DNA of 64,000 bases from assembly GCF_002312815.1 (NCBI RefSeq), contig NZ_NKQJ01000010.1, forward strand, positions 62,001 to 126,000, given 5' to 3'. The position numbers and the translations under genes are program-made. A model generated the notes under the pieces. The model had not been told where the DNA came from. It did not search any database and worked only from the letters and a program-made list of their open reading frames with translations. This DNA comes from Agaribacterium haliotis. GTDB lineage: Bacteria > Pseudomonadota > Gammaproteobacteria > Pseudomonadales > Cellvibrionaceae. Shown here piece by piece: positions 9,657 to 18,007 of the stretch; the first letter of the stretch is position 1, and the number at the start of each line of letters is the position of its first letter.

Positions 9657-10697
9657 GTGGCCTCAGGCACAGCTTGCCGAGTATTGATCCGCAGCCTTTT
9701 CTGCCTGAGCTTGCTGTATTTCAGCAGCGCAAGCCCGGCCACAGCTGAAACAAGCCCAGCGCCCCCGAAACCAACGCCGGTGCGCATAGGCATCGTGCTG
9801 AACAGCGACAAGCCCGAGCTTGCGGTATTTAAAGAGGTACTAGCCTCGCCCAAAACAGACTTAAGCAAGTGGTGGTACCGCTTTCCATCTGCATCGGCGG
9901 TGCAGCGCGCGCTTACTGCACAGCTTCTGGCCTACGGCGGGCTCAATGCGGATATTCGCTATGTGCGCTACCCCACCCACAAGCGCTTAATTGAACAGCT
10001 GACTCAAGGCAAGATACATATTGCAGCAGAAACCCTGTGGGGCTCATAGGTAAGCGCACACCAAACCACACTGGCGCTGTCTGAAGCACTGTTTCGCCTG
10101 GGTGAATACGAAAAAGGTTTTTACGCCCGGCCAGAAAAAATAAAGCAACTGCAACAACTTTCAATCGACGAGCTTAAACAGCTCAGCATCGCTATTGGCG
10201 CAAACTGGCCGGTCGATGAAAAAGCCCTGCACGAAGCCGGTTTTTTTAATATCAAACAGGCCGTCGATGCCGATACCTTATTTACAATTATGCACGCGGG
10301 CCGGGCCGATTTAAGTATTTTAGAGTTTTCCGGCCATCCCGGTTTAAGGCGCTACGCCACAAACAAAAACGATGGTTCAGATATTGTGCTTGCGCCAATT
10401 CCGGGGCTGAAGATAGCCCTGCCCGACGAGCGTGTTTTTGCGGTATCTAAGCATGCGCCAAACAGCGCTGAGGTACTTAAGGCCCTTAACCTTGGCCTAA
10501 AAACCATGCGCGAGAAAAATTTAATTCGGCCACTGATGCGCCGCACCGGCATGCTCAGCGATACCACCGCCGACTGGCACTTAGTTAACGCCAGCACATC
10601 GACAAAAAAACCAGTAAAAAGCTCATCAACTTCACCATCAGCGCCTTTATCAGGCACAAGTACAAGCACTGATAAAAACGCCAGTATCAAGTACTAG
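9657..10697 (+). pseudogene. Tandem paralogue of the solute-binding-like protein, interrupted by an amber codon
   Basis: A copy of the gene at 8498-9430, starting at a GTG (AGGAG eight bases upstream). Codon 131 is TAG (10047-10049) where the intact paralogue has CAG (Gln128) in TLWASQ; the rest continues in the same frame without further damage to 10697, including FSGHPGLRRY, PGLKIALPDERVFAVS and MREKNLIRPLMRRTGMLS, as in the paralogue. A single C-to-T change is therefore enough to explain it. The C terminus carries a 30-residue Ser/Thr-rich extension (SSSTSPSAPLSGTSTST) missing from the first copy. Either a recent pseudogene or, less likely, a read-through product. Confidence 0.85.
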
Positions 10698-10743
10698 CAC
10701 CCCGGCTGATCAGGCGTCGTGTTTAAGAGCTACTATTTAAGAG

Positions 10744-11604
10744 CTATGGTTTAGTATCAGCGGCCAGCTCCTGGCTTGAGCAGGCACTGCTGTGTAACTC
10801 TTTGGCACCGGAGTACAGCCTAAGCTCAGCTTCGCGCGCAAGCTGCTGTAAAAAACCTTTATCAATTAATTTTTTAATGGCTGTATCCACTTTTGTCACA
10901 AGCTCAGCAGATTTGCTTTTATGGATGTAGTGATATAGCGCCTGAGTATCCAGAGGTTCCGCTGTTTTTGAAAATGTATCTTCAAGCCCCATCAGTGATA
11001 TTGCGTGCAGGCCATTGCTTGCATTAGTTAAGGCCACATCGGCTCGCCCGGCTTGCAAATACAGAAACAACTGCTCGGTACTATCTACGTCTTTAACGTG
11101 CGCAAAATCTTTGCTAACAAAGTCTGTGTGAGTAACACCGCGCACTTTCACCACTTTGAGTTTTTTAATCTCTTCAAGGCTTAGATTTTCATAAGCCTTG
11201 TCTTTTAAAAAAAAGGCAGTGGTATCGACATAATAATACGGGGTAGGCACACGCACGGTATTCGGTGCGTAATCGCCATAGTCGTAAATACGCATAACCT
11301 CACCGTCAACGCTGCCGCTATTTGCCGATGACAGCGCGCGCTTGGCCGGGTAGTCAACAATACTTATTTCGTGGCCGAGCTCTCGATAGATACACGGCAA
11401 CATATAGCGGCCAACCTGCTGTGCAAACAGGCCGTCGGTCGCGGCAAATTTAAAACTACTGGCAACAGCAACGTGGCCAAACAATGAAAAAGCGGTGATA
11501 CAGGCAACAGAAATAATCGAGCGGCGACAAATCAAACAAGCGTTCGCCCATACTTTGATCTTTCTTACAACAAACACCAGAATCACTGACAATTTAAGCA
11601 TCAT
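10744..11604 (-). CDS. Secreted solute-binding-like protein (second paralogue family, copy 1)
   Basis: 286 residues from the ATG at 11604. A membrane-spanning signal (CRRSIISVACITAFSLFGHVAVAS) is followed by a type 2 periplasmic-binding fold: FKFAATDGLFAQQVGRYMLP, then EISIVDYPAKRALSSANSG, VDGEVMRIYDYGDYAPNTVR, PYYYVDTTAFFLKDK, and LFLYLQAGRADVALTNASNG. It resembles SBP_bac_3-type proteins that stand alone in marine gammaproteobacteria without transporter genes; a sensory role is possible. The gene at 11906-12739 is a close paralogue in the same orientation. Both point toward the other solute-binding pair at 8498-10697, tail to tail. Confidence 0.78.
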   Translation of the reverse strand: MMLKLSVILVFVVRKIKVWANACLICRRSIISVACITAFSLFGHVAVASSFKFAATDGLFAQQVGRYMLPCIYRELGHEISIVDYPAKRALSSANSGSVDGEVMRIYDYGDYAPNTVRVPTPYYYVDTTAFFLKDKAYENLSLEEIKKLKVVKVRGVTHTDFVSKDFAHVKDVDSTEQLFLYLQAGRADVALTNASNGLHAISLMGLEDTFSKTAEPLDTQALYHYIHKSKSAELVTKVDTAIKKLIDKGFLQQLAREAELRLYSGAKELHSSACSSQELAADTKP

Positions 11605-11905
11605 CAGCAAAAAGTCCCTAAAACCCTACGTCAAACAACAATCGAACTACTATCGAGCTACTATCGAACTACGTCAATACCGAAAATGCTCGGGGAAAGC
11701 CGTCAAAACAGCCCCCCAAGCGCCATCGAACTGCAGTAAACAATATCCATCAACGGCCTAAAATAGAAAATACAGAAATCAGCAAAGAAAAAGCTGCATC
11801 GTTCCACAAAAAGCAAAAATAACACCGGAATTTTGTCTCAGCAATCAGCGGGCGATTAGCGGTAGCATTTGGCGATCTGTAACCGCGTTAGTTTAAGCCC
11901 GAGGG
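11605..11905. other. Intergenic region between the two paralogues
   Basis: About 300 A-rich bases. It contains three tandem 11-bp units (ATCGAACTACT, ATCGAGCTACT, ATCGAACTACG) at 11641-11673. No gene is recognised. Confidence 0.6.
11641..11673 (+). repeat. 3 x 11-bp tandem repeat
   Basis: Units ATCGAACTACT / ATCGAGCTACT / ATCGAACTACG lie directly upstream of the minus-strand gene that starts at 11604. Confidence 0.7.
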
Positions 11906-12739
11906 CTACCTGTTATCCAGCGCTACTGATTGGGCTGAACAGGTCGCAGCAGCACCCGGCGAAGTGCCCATATAAAGCAGGGCTTCGGCCTCGCGAGCAC
12001 GCGCTTGTAACTCACCACTAGCAATTTGGCTCTGTATTGCACGATCCAGTGCAGGCACAAGCTCTGCGCGGCTTTTGTGCACGTAGTGATATAGCGGCTG
12101 TACATCCAGAGGCTCCGCGATTCTGGAAAAAGCATCATCTAAGCCCAAACGCTTTATTGTGTGCACACCATTACTGGTATTTGTCAGAGCAATGTCGGCG
12201 CGCCCGGCCAGTAAATATAAAAACATCTGTTCGGAACTGCTTAAATCACGAACGTTTTTAAAGCCGTCGGTGATAAATTTTGTATGTTTAACGCCCCGAA
12301 CTTTTACCACCCGCAGCGCCTTTATCTGTTCAAGCGAAAGCTGAGAGAAGTCTTTGTCGCGCGTAAAAAACGCGCTGGTTTCCAGTTGATAAAAGGGCGT
12401 CGGCACACGCAGCGTATTCGGAGCATCCATCGCGTAGTTATATATACGCATCACTTCGCCATCGACATTGCCCGAATTAGCAAAAGCCTGTGCACGCTTG
12501 GCCGGGTAATCAACAATCACAATATCGTGGCCAAGCTGTCGATAGATACACGGCAACAGATAAGCCCCTACCTGTTGCTCAAACAAACCGTCAATGGCGG
12601 CAAAGCGGTAGCGATCGGCAATACTTGTTTGAACGGCGATAAGCTGAATCACGACAAGCTGAGCCAAGATCAGTTTGACCAAGCTTCGCGGCCCAATGCC
12701 CAACACTGGCAACCTTGCAGCAACTAGCCTGCGCAACAT
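11906..12739 (-). CDS. Secreted solute-binding-like protein (second paralogue family, copy 2)
   Basis: 277 residues from the ATG at 12739 (AGG five bases upstream; a GTG two codons earlier is possible). The hydrophobic signal LVKLILAQLVVIQLIAVQ is followed by the same fold as its neighbour: YRFAAIDGLFEQQVGAYLLP, IVIVDYPAKRAQAFANSG, VDGEVMRIYNYAMDAPNTLR, and MFLYLLAGRADIALTNTSNG. Roughly half to two thirds of the residues are identical to the gene at 10744-11604, so this is an older duplication than a perfect copy would suggest. No permease or ATPase is nearby. Function unknown beyond probable ligand binding in the periplasm. Confidence 0.78.
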   Translation of the reverse strand: MLRRLVAARLPVLGIGPRSLVKLILAQLVVIQLIAVQTSIADRYRFAAIDGLFEQQVGAYLLPCIYRQLGHDIVIVDYPAKRAQAFANSGNVDGEVMRIYNYAMDAPNTLRVPTPFYQLETSAFFTRDKDFSQLSLEQIKALRVVKVRGVKHTKFITDGFKNVRDLSSSEQMFLYLLAGRADIALTNTSNGVHTIKRLGLDDAFSRIAEPLDVQPLYHYVHKSRAELVPALDRAIQSQIASGELQARAREAEALLYMGTSPGAAATCSAQSVALDNR

Positions 12740-13167
12740 AAGCACCTACAAAGCGCCCTATATTCAGCTACAAAGCGCCAGGTATGTCTACGGCTTCTAG
12801 CCAAAGCTTTGCGCCTTGGGAAACAAAACATCATCAGTCAGCACACCGTTATCGATCGCTAAAAAATAAGCCCAACGTAAGTACAGCCAACAAATGTCAG
12901 CCAGCTAAACGGGCCACATAAGACGGGCTAGCAGAGAGCAAGAGAAAATGAAATAAACGCAGATAAGGCAGGATTTTGCGCGGAAAACTACAATAGCACT
13001 GGAATGCGCCAGCATCAATCTATCGCCAACCAATGCAGCCCTCAACAAGCAGGAATAGTGTGACTCAGCTTACATGCATAGTGCTCAGCGACGCACAGAC
13101 ACAGCCGTGCTTAAAGGTTATTGTTAGGGTCTGTTAACACTAATAAAACTCATTTAAGGCTTGCCCC
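12740..13167. other. Intergenic region with 22-bp motif copy 2
   Basis: 428 bases between divergent genes. No coding signal is seen. Near the plus-strand gene it contains the 22-bp GTTAAC motif (13125-13146). Confidence 0.6.
13125..13146 (+). repeat. 22-bp GTTAAC-centred motif, copy 2
   Basis: Reads TAGGGTCTGTTAACACTA followed by ATAA and ends 21 bases before the ATG of the CAP-domain lipoprotein gene. See copies at 3373 and 52047. Confidence 0.6.
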
Positions 13168-14289
13168 ATGTTAACGCACGCGTATTTGTTATCAGCTGCA
13201 AAAAAACGCTATTACGTGCCACGCCTTTTGCACGTAGCGGCCGCAGCCGGTTTAATTTTGACGCTGCAAGCGTGTGGCTCAGGCGGCTCGGACCCGGTTG
13301 CAAACACTAACAGCGAGAACAGCGCTAACAACAATAGTAGCGGCCCCAGAACAGGCTCTCTGACCGATGGCAATTCCGACAACAAAGCCCCAGAGCCACG
13401 TGACGAGCAGCTTGTTTTTCAAGGCGAGCGCCTGGCCAACCTTAGCGCCGACAGCGGTGAGCAGCTTAACTTTGTCATACTGATTCCAGAAGGCGCCGAA
13501 AACTTGGTAATCGAAACAAGTAAGGGTGTCGGCGAGCTTAGCCTGGTGCTCAGCTACAGCCAGTCGGGCGGCGGCTCGGCCATCCAGTGCTTGTCGAACA
13601 GTGAAGGCGTAAGCCAAATCTGCCAACTTACCGAACCCTTCGAAGGTGAATATCAAATTACCCTGCTGGCCGAAAGCGATTTTGCCGGGGTTGAATTGGC
13701 CGTCGACTACGATGAAAACGATGCGCTGGGCAACCCCACTCCCAATCGCAGCCCCGCGCCAAGCCCACTGCCGAGCACAGCAGCGAGCCCAAGCCCAGCA
13801 CCGAGCCCAAGCCCAACACCGAGCCCTGGCAGCGACTCCGCTTCAAACAAAGACAACTGTCAAATCACTGAAACTGAGCAGCAGCTGCTCGATGCGCACA
13901 ATCGAGCACGAGCCGACGATAGACAGTGTGGCGGGCAGTTTTTTCCCGCCGCCGGCGCCTTGCGCTGGAACTGCAGCTTAAACAAAGCCGCCTATCTACA
14001 TTCGCAGGATATGGCAAACAATGACTACTTTGATCACATCAGCCTCTCAGGCGAAAGCCCCGCATCACGCGCTCAGAAACAGGGCTATCACTACAGTTAT
14101 ATCGGCGAAAATATCGCCGCCGGCCAACGCAGCATCGAACGTGCGATGGCCGGCTGGCTCGACAGCCCCGGCCACTGCGCCAATATAATGAATGCCAACT
14201 ACACCGAGCTCGGCGCCAGCGTTTTCGAAAGCAGCAGCAGTGAATATGGCATCTACTGGACCGCTGTGTTTGGCCGCCCGCGCTCTTAG
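13168..14289 (+). CDS. Lipoprotein with C-terminal CAP (SCP/PR1-like) domain
   Basis: 373-residue surface lipoprotein. The N terminus is a lipoprotein signal with lipobox LQAC (Cys about residue 36) followed by a Gly/Ser/Asn-rich spacer. Residues about 75-180 form a PPC-like beta domain (RLANLSADSGEQLNFVILIP). A linker of repeated PSP/PAP units (about 190-220) leads to a CAP domain (about 235-373) with LLDAHNRARADDRQCGG, HSQDMANNDYFDHIS, YSYIGENIAAGQ and GWLDSPGHCANIMN, which contain the conserved His, Glu and second His of CAP proteins. Possible roles are protease or lipid/sugar binding; bacterial CAP proteins are poorly characterised. Confidence 0.88.
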   Translation: MLTHAYLLSAAKKRYYVPRLLHVAAAAGLILTLQACGSGGSDPVANTNSENSANNNSSGPRTGSLTDGNSDNKAPEPRDEQLVFQGERLANLSADSGEQLNFVILIPEGAENLVIETSKGVGELSLVLSYSQSGGGSAIQCLSNSEGVSQICQLTEPFEGEYQITLLAESDFAGVELAVDYDENDALGNPTPNRSPAPSPLPSTAASPSPAPSPSPTPSPGSDSASNKDNCQITETEQQLLDAHNRARADDRQCGGQFFPAAGALRWNCSLNKAAYLHSQDMANNDYFDHISLSGESPASRAQKQGYHYSYIGENIAAGQRSIERAMAGWLDSPGHCANIMNANYTELGASVFESSSSEYGIYWTAVFGRPRS

Positions 14290-14304
14290 CGCTAAGAACG
14301 AAAG

Positions 14305-14331
14305 CCCCCACTTTAGTTACTAACGTGGGGG
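14305..14331. terminator. Hairpin between convergent genes
   Basis: Perfect 7-bp stem CCCCCAC / GTGGGGG with a 13-base loop, placed between the plus-strand CAP gene and the minus-strand phosphatase gene. The T run is weak on both sides, so it is a possible bidirectional terminator only. Confidence 0.45.
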
Positions 14332-14347
14332 CCGTGGCGGTTACAAA

Positions 14348-16030
14348 CTACTTGAGCCGGCGAATCCAGGTGCCATCGGCTTCGTACTTAAAGGCTCGGC
14401 TCAGTTTTTTTGCACTGCTTGCATACGTAGTTTTAACATCGTACACCCACCAAAAAATCTCATCGCGCTTAAACTGCATCCGTGTGTAGCCGTGCAAACC
14501 ACTGCTGAAATCTTTGATATGGGGGTTGTTTGTCTGCACGCCGCCGTTGGCAAGCTGCTGGCTAGACAGCGGCACCTTAATGGCATTGCGCAGCAAGTCA
14601 TCAATATTCGGTGAGGTTAACGACGGCGTCATAATCTCTACGCCCGAAAGATTGCTGTAATCCCAGTTATTAATATTGCCGTAGTCGAGCTTAATATATG
14701 ACGTTAAGTACGTGTGCATATCACCGGTCAGCACAACCAGGCGGTTATCAATGCCGGCATCTTTTAAGCGCCTTAATATATCTTCGCGCTCGTATTGATA
14801 ACCGTCCCAGGCGTCAAAGTTAGCGTAACTTAGCTGCGCGCCAAGAAAAGTCAGGGCAATTTGCCCAAGCATGGTTTGGTTACCCCAGACCTTCCAGTTT
14901 GCATTGGATGAGATCATGCCATCGAGCATCCACTCTTTTTGCTCTAAGCCGAGCATGCTCTGCTGATCAGACCAGTATTTATTACCTTTACAGCCAAGCG
15001 CATTGCCACCTTCGGCGCAGGCTTGCTGAGTTCGGTAGCTGCGGCTATCGGTCATAAATAAATCAAGCAAGTCACCGGCAGCCAAGCGGCGGTACATTTT
15101 TAAATAATCAAAGGGGTGCTCGGCGCTTTCATCTACCTGCACTCGCGCCGGAATATATTCTATCCACGCGCGCTGGGCATCGCGTCGAAGCTGGCGCAGC
15201 TTGTCAGCCGATTGCGAATGGCGGCTGTCATCCTCGGGCAAACCCAAGGTATCGTTGTCGTAATCCCAATAACAGTCGTTTGCTGTCTCGTGATCATCCC
15301 AGACAATCACAAAGGCGTGCTGCTCCATGGCCCGCTGTAAACTCGGATCTTCGCGGTACAAACGATAAATATGGCGATAATCTTCAAGGTTATCGGCTTT
15401 TTTCTGACCACTTGGCAGTTTAATTTTGCGAACGTGCTGAGCGTAGTTCGGATACTCGGCGTATTCGTAAATAAAATCACCAAGGTGCACAACAAAATCA
15501 AGCTCTTCTTCAGCCAAGCGATCAAACGCATTAAAATAGCCAGTGCTGTAATCCTGACAGGTCAACACCGCAATGTTGAGCTCTTCCAGTCTTACCCCCT
15601 CTTTGGCCAAGGTCTTAAAACGGCCGGTGCGGCTCGTTTCGCCACGGTAATGAAAACGATAATAATAAGTTTTCGAGCTAGACAATAAACCGTCGAGATC
15701 TATGTTGACCGTGTAATCGCGCTGGCTGCCGAGCGCCTCGGCGCTGACTAAACCTGAGTATTCGATGTTGTTGAAATGTTTGTCACTTGCCACATCAAAA
15801 CTAAGCGAGGCTTGTTCACGGTATTCAAGTTCGTTAATTCTGGTCCAGATAATCGCGCCACTGCTACTTGGGTCGCCGGAGGCAACAGACCAGGAAAATA
15901 CATCTTGCCAATTTTCCGAGCCATTTTGCTCAGAGCTGCTGAAAATAGCGGCATTGACAGATTTTACGTTTAAAACAAATGGGGTTAATAAAGCAATGCC
16001 AGAGTGTTTTAATAGACGACGGCGATTCAT
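14348..16030 (-). CDS. PhoD-like alkaline phosphatase/phosphodiesterase (Tat-exported)
   Basis: 560 residues. The N terminus MNRRRLLKHSGIALLTPFVL is a twin-arginine signal. A PhoD N-terminal beta domain (WSVASGDPSSSGAIIWTRI, about residues 47-65 onward) is followed by the metallophosphatase domain with the family motifs HLGDFIYEY, VIVWDDHETANDCYW, LFMTDSRSYRTQQ and VVLTGDMHTYL, which supply the Fe/Ca ligands in known PhoD enzymes. It would release phosphate from phosphomono- and diesters outside the inner membrane. GGGAG lies four to five bases before the ATG. With PsiE and the large secreted phosphatase downstream, it belongs to the phosphate-scavenging theme of this region; no clear Pho box was found in its own leader. 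Confidence 0.93.
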   Translation of the reverse strand: MNRRRLLKHSGIALLTPFVLNVKSVNAAIFSSSEQNGSENWQDVFSWSVASGDPSSSGAIIWTRINELEYREQASLSFDVASDKHFNNIEYSGLVSAEALGSQRDYTVNIDLDGLLSSSKTYYYRFHYRGETSRTGRFKTLAKEGVRLEELNIAVLTCQDYSTGYFNAFDRLAEEELDFVVHLGDFIYEYAEYPNYAQHVRKIKLPSGQKKADNLEDYRHIYRLYREDPSLQRAMEQHAFVIVWDDHETANDCYWDYDNDTLGLPEDDSRHSQSADKLRQLRRDAQRAWIEYIPARVQVDESAEHPFDYLKMYRRLAAGDLLDLFMTDSRSYRTQQACAEGGNALGCKGNKYWSDQQSMLGLEQKEWMLDGMISSNANWKVWGNQTMLGQIALTFLGAQLSYANFDAWDGYQYEREDILRRLKDAGIDNRLVVLTGDMHTYLTSYIKLDYGNINNWDYSNLSGVEIMTPSLTSPNIDDLLRNAIKVPLSSQQLANGGVQTNNPHIKDFSSGLHGYTRMQFKRDEIFWWVYDVKTTYASSAKKLSRAFKYEADGTWIRRLK

Positions 16031-16151
16031 AGATCTCCCTATAGTGAACAGGCAATAAAGAAGGCCCGTAAACTAATCGCCGTTGTTTTCAACTTGATAA
16101 CAGTTATATGAAGATAGCCGCTGCGCTGGCTAATTGGCGCACAACACCGAG

Positions 16152-16177
16152 AAAAAAAACGCCGGCTAAAACCGGCG
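16152..16177 (-). terminator. Rho-independent terminator after the peroxiredoxin-like gene
   Basis: Stem CGCCGG / CCGGCG with a 6-base loop and eight T in a row on the minus strand, 44 bases downstream of the stop at 16221. Confidence 0.85.
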
Positions 16178-16220
16178 CGTTTGTCATATCATTAAAAAGC
16201 AATCAAAGCCGGCCTGAATT

Positions 16221-16907
16221 TTATAAAACCTCTTCAATCGCCGCAGCGACCACAGCATTACTCGCGCGAACTTTGTATTCAGGTGAAACAAAACTAAAAC
16301 TAATATCGCCCTCGCGGTTGACAACAAACACAGCAGGCACCGGCAATAAGCCGTGGTCTTTTCCAGATGCTTGTTTAAGATCGATATCGTAAGACTTCAA
16401 CATAGCATTGGTTGAGGCCGATACCTTATAAGCCAAACCAAGCGCCTTGGCGGCCTGCATATCACTGTCAGAGTACAGTTGGTACACACTGCCATAGTCT
16501 TGATCTGTTTCTTTTAAGCTCTCTGGGCTATCTGGGCTAAGCGCGATGATTTTCAGGCCTTTTTTGCTGTATGTTGGCAGGATCTTGCGTAAATCCTGAA
16601 AGTGGTTATTGCAATACGGACACCATCCACCGCGGTAAACAATAATCAAGCTCGGGCTACTGTCGACAAGTTCGCTCAAGCTAACTTTTTTACCATCGAG
16701 CCCCACTAAAATCGCGTCGGGCAAGGCTTGGCCAACAAAAACAGGCCGAACCTGCTCTGGGCTATCGGCAATATAGGCGTTTTTTGTGTCGCTTGTGTCG
16801 GCTGCGCCGGCATAGCTGGTTATCGAAAAAAGAGCGATAAACAACAAGCCGATCACAGACTTAAAAAAAAGAGCGACAATCGCCACAGAGGGATATCTAA
16901 ACGTCAT
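16221..16907 (-). CDS. Membrane-anchored or secreted peroxiredoxin-like (AhpC/TSA) protein
   Basis: 228 residues from the ATG at 16907; a TTG 18 bases earlier lacks a ribosome-binding site, whereas TAGGAA precedes this ATG. The hydrophobic N terminus (SVIGLLFIALFSITSYAGA) is a signal peptide or anchor. The thioredoxin-fold domain follows: GQALPDAILVGLDGKKVSLS, then YRGGWCPYCNNHFQDLRKIL with a W-C-P-Y-C active site, and LKIIALSPDSPESLKETDQD. This pattern fits the AhpC/TSA redoxin family (peroxide reduction or thiol exchange in the periplasm). Its position between phoD and the LuxR-type gene gives no further clue. Confidence 0.88.
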   Translation of the reverse strand: MTFRYPSVAIVALFFKSVIGLLFIALFSITSYAGAADTSDTKNAYIADSPEQVRPVFVGQALPDAILVGLDGKKVSLSELVDSSPSLIIVYRGGWCPYCNNHFQDLRKILPTYSKKGLKIIALSPDSPESLKETDQDYGSVYQLYSDSDMQAAKALGLAYKVSASTNAMLKSYDIDLKQASGKDHGLLPVPAVFVVNREGDISFSFVSPEYKVRASNAVVAAAIEEVL

Positions 16908-17030
16908 TGGTTTTCCTAAATACAATCAATTAAACAATAATGAATAAAACTGCTAATAAAGCAGATACTAGGTATTGTCTGCTAAGAACCGGCATTTATT
17001 ACAAATTAACTTAAGTTTTATGCAAAAGGC

Positions 17031-17705
17031 TTAACAGCTGTGTTGATCAAGCAGTGAGGGCGTGTCCTTTATATCAATATCCCGTAAGAAACCGCTGCGA
17101 CAGGCCTGCAGAATCAAGGCGCCTACACGCTTCACTTTCAGTTTTTTCATCAGGTTTTTTCGATGAGACTTAATCGTTTCAACCGATAGGCTCAAGTCAG
17201 ACGCTATTTCCCGCGCCGAATGTCCAAGCGCAATATGCTTAAGCACCTGCATCTCTCTTGCACTTAACAGCATTGCCCCACCATAGGCATGGTTATTAAG
17301 GCCCGCAGACACAAAACGCCGGTTTTGTCTAAGGGCCTCAATGCACGGCAAAATATCGTCAATGGCCGTGTACTTGCCAACAAGGCCATCTAGCTGCTGA
17401 ATAGCCTGCACACTTAAACAGCCGGGGAAACACTGGCCGCAAAGCGCAATAAATTTAACCCGCCGAAAAACACAGTTGGGCCCCTGCCCCGGGCTTAAGT
17501 TCAATCTTTCTACCGCCGCCGCATAAATATTAAAGTCGACAATGATGGTAGCCGGCCCGGCCAATGAATGATTTTTTTGTATCCAAGACTCCAGTTCAAA
17601 CCAAGAGTCAACACTTGCTAAGACTTGACAGCGCTCACACTGCGATAACAACGAGCGCAGGCCAAAGCGAACCAATGAGTGTTCATCGGCAATAAGTATA
17701 TTCAC
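17031..17705 (-). CDS. NarL/LuxR-type response regulator with tandem repeats in its leader
   Basis: 224 residues. Receiver-like domain (about 1-120) with acidic pocket ADEH (residues 6-9), candidate phosphoacceptor Asp in TIIVDFNIY, and GKYT where the conserved Lys is expected; it is divergent because no D-x-x-M-P is present, so phosphorylation is uncertain. The C-terminal LuxR helix-turn-helix is standard: LSAREMQVLKHIALGHSARE, then SLSVETIKSHRKNLMKKLKV. The start is a GTG. Five 14-bp repeats lie 7 bases upstream, i.e. in the leader, each containing ATAGGT on the coding strand. Divergent from the binary-toxin-like gene and therefore its best candidate regulator. No histidine kinase is adjacent. 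Confidence 0.88.
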   Translation of the reverse strand: MNILIADEHSLVRFGLRSLLSQCERCQVLASVDSWFELESWIQKNHSLAGPATIIVDFNIYAAAVERLNLSPGQGPNCVFRRVKFIALCGQCFPGCLSVQAIQQLDGLVGKYTAIDDILPCIEALRQNRRFVSAGLNNHAYGGAMLLSAREMQVLKHIALGHSAREIASDLSLSVETIKSHRKNLMKKLKVKRVGALILQACRSGFLRDIDIKDTPSLLDQHSC

Positions 17706-18007
17706 ACAGCTACCTATGTTCTGAAACCCATGTTCTGAAACCTATGTCCTGAAACCCATGTCCTGAAACCTATGTTCTGATAAATACGCGTTTGACCAAC
17801 AGCAAAACGCCTGGCGCAACATCACAACTCAGGCAAACGCACATCTTGCCTTGCAAGTGAGGCGAAGTCAGCGCAGCGCCAATAACTTAATAAAAGTTTC
17901 ATTTGTTTTCCCTCTTCAGGGTGATTGTCGTTCAAGGCTGCCCTCTCTAGGCTGCGACGCTCACTGCAACAGCAATTAAAAACAACAAACAAACTGGGAG
18001 ACAAACA
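17706..18007. other. Divergent intergenic region between the regulator and the toxin-like gene
   Basis: 302 bases that hold the 5 x 14-bp repeat next to the regulator and must hold the promoters of both genes. GGGAG lies seven bases before the toxin-like ATG. No further gene is seen. Confidence 0.7.
17712..17781 (+). repeat. 5 x 14-bp tandem repeat in the leader of the LuxR-type gene
   Basis: Units ACCTATGTTCTGAA, ACCCATGTTCTGAA, ACCTATGTCCTGAA, ACCCATGTCCTGAA and ACCTATGTTCTGAT run without gaps. The consensus ACCYATGTYCTGAA alternates at one position (T/C) in a 28-bp higher-order pattern. Confidence 0.92.
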
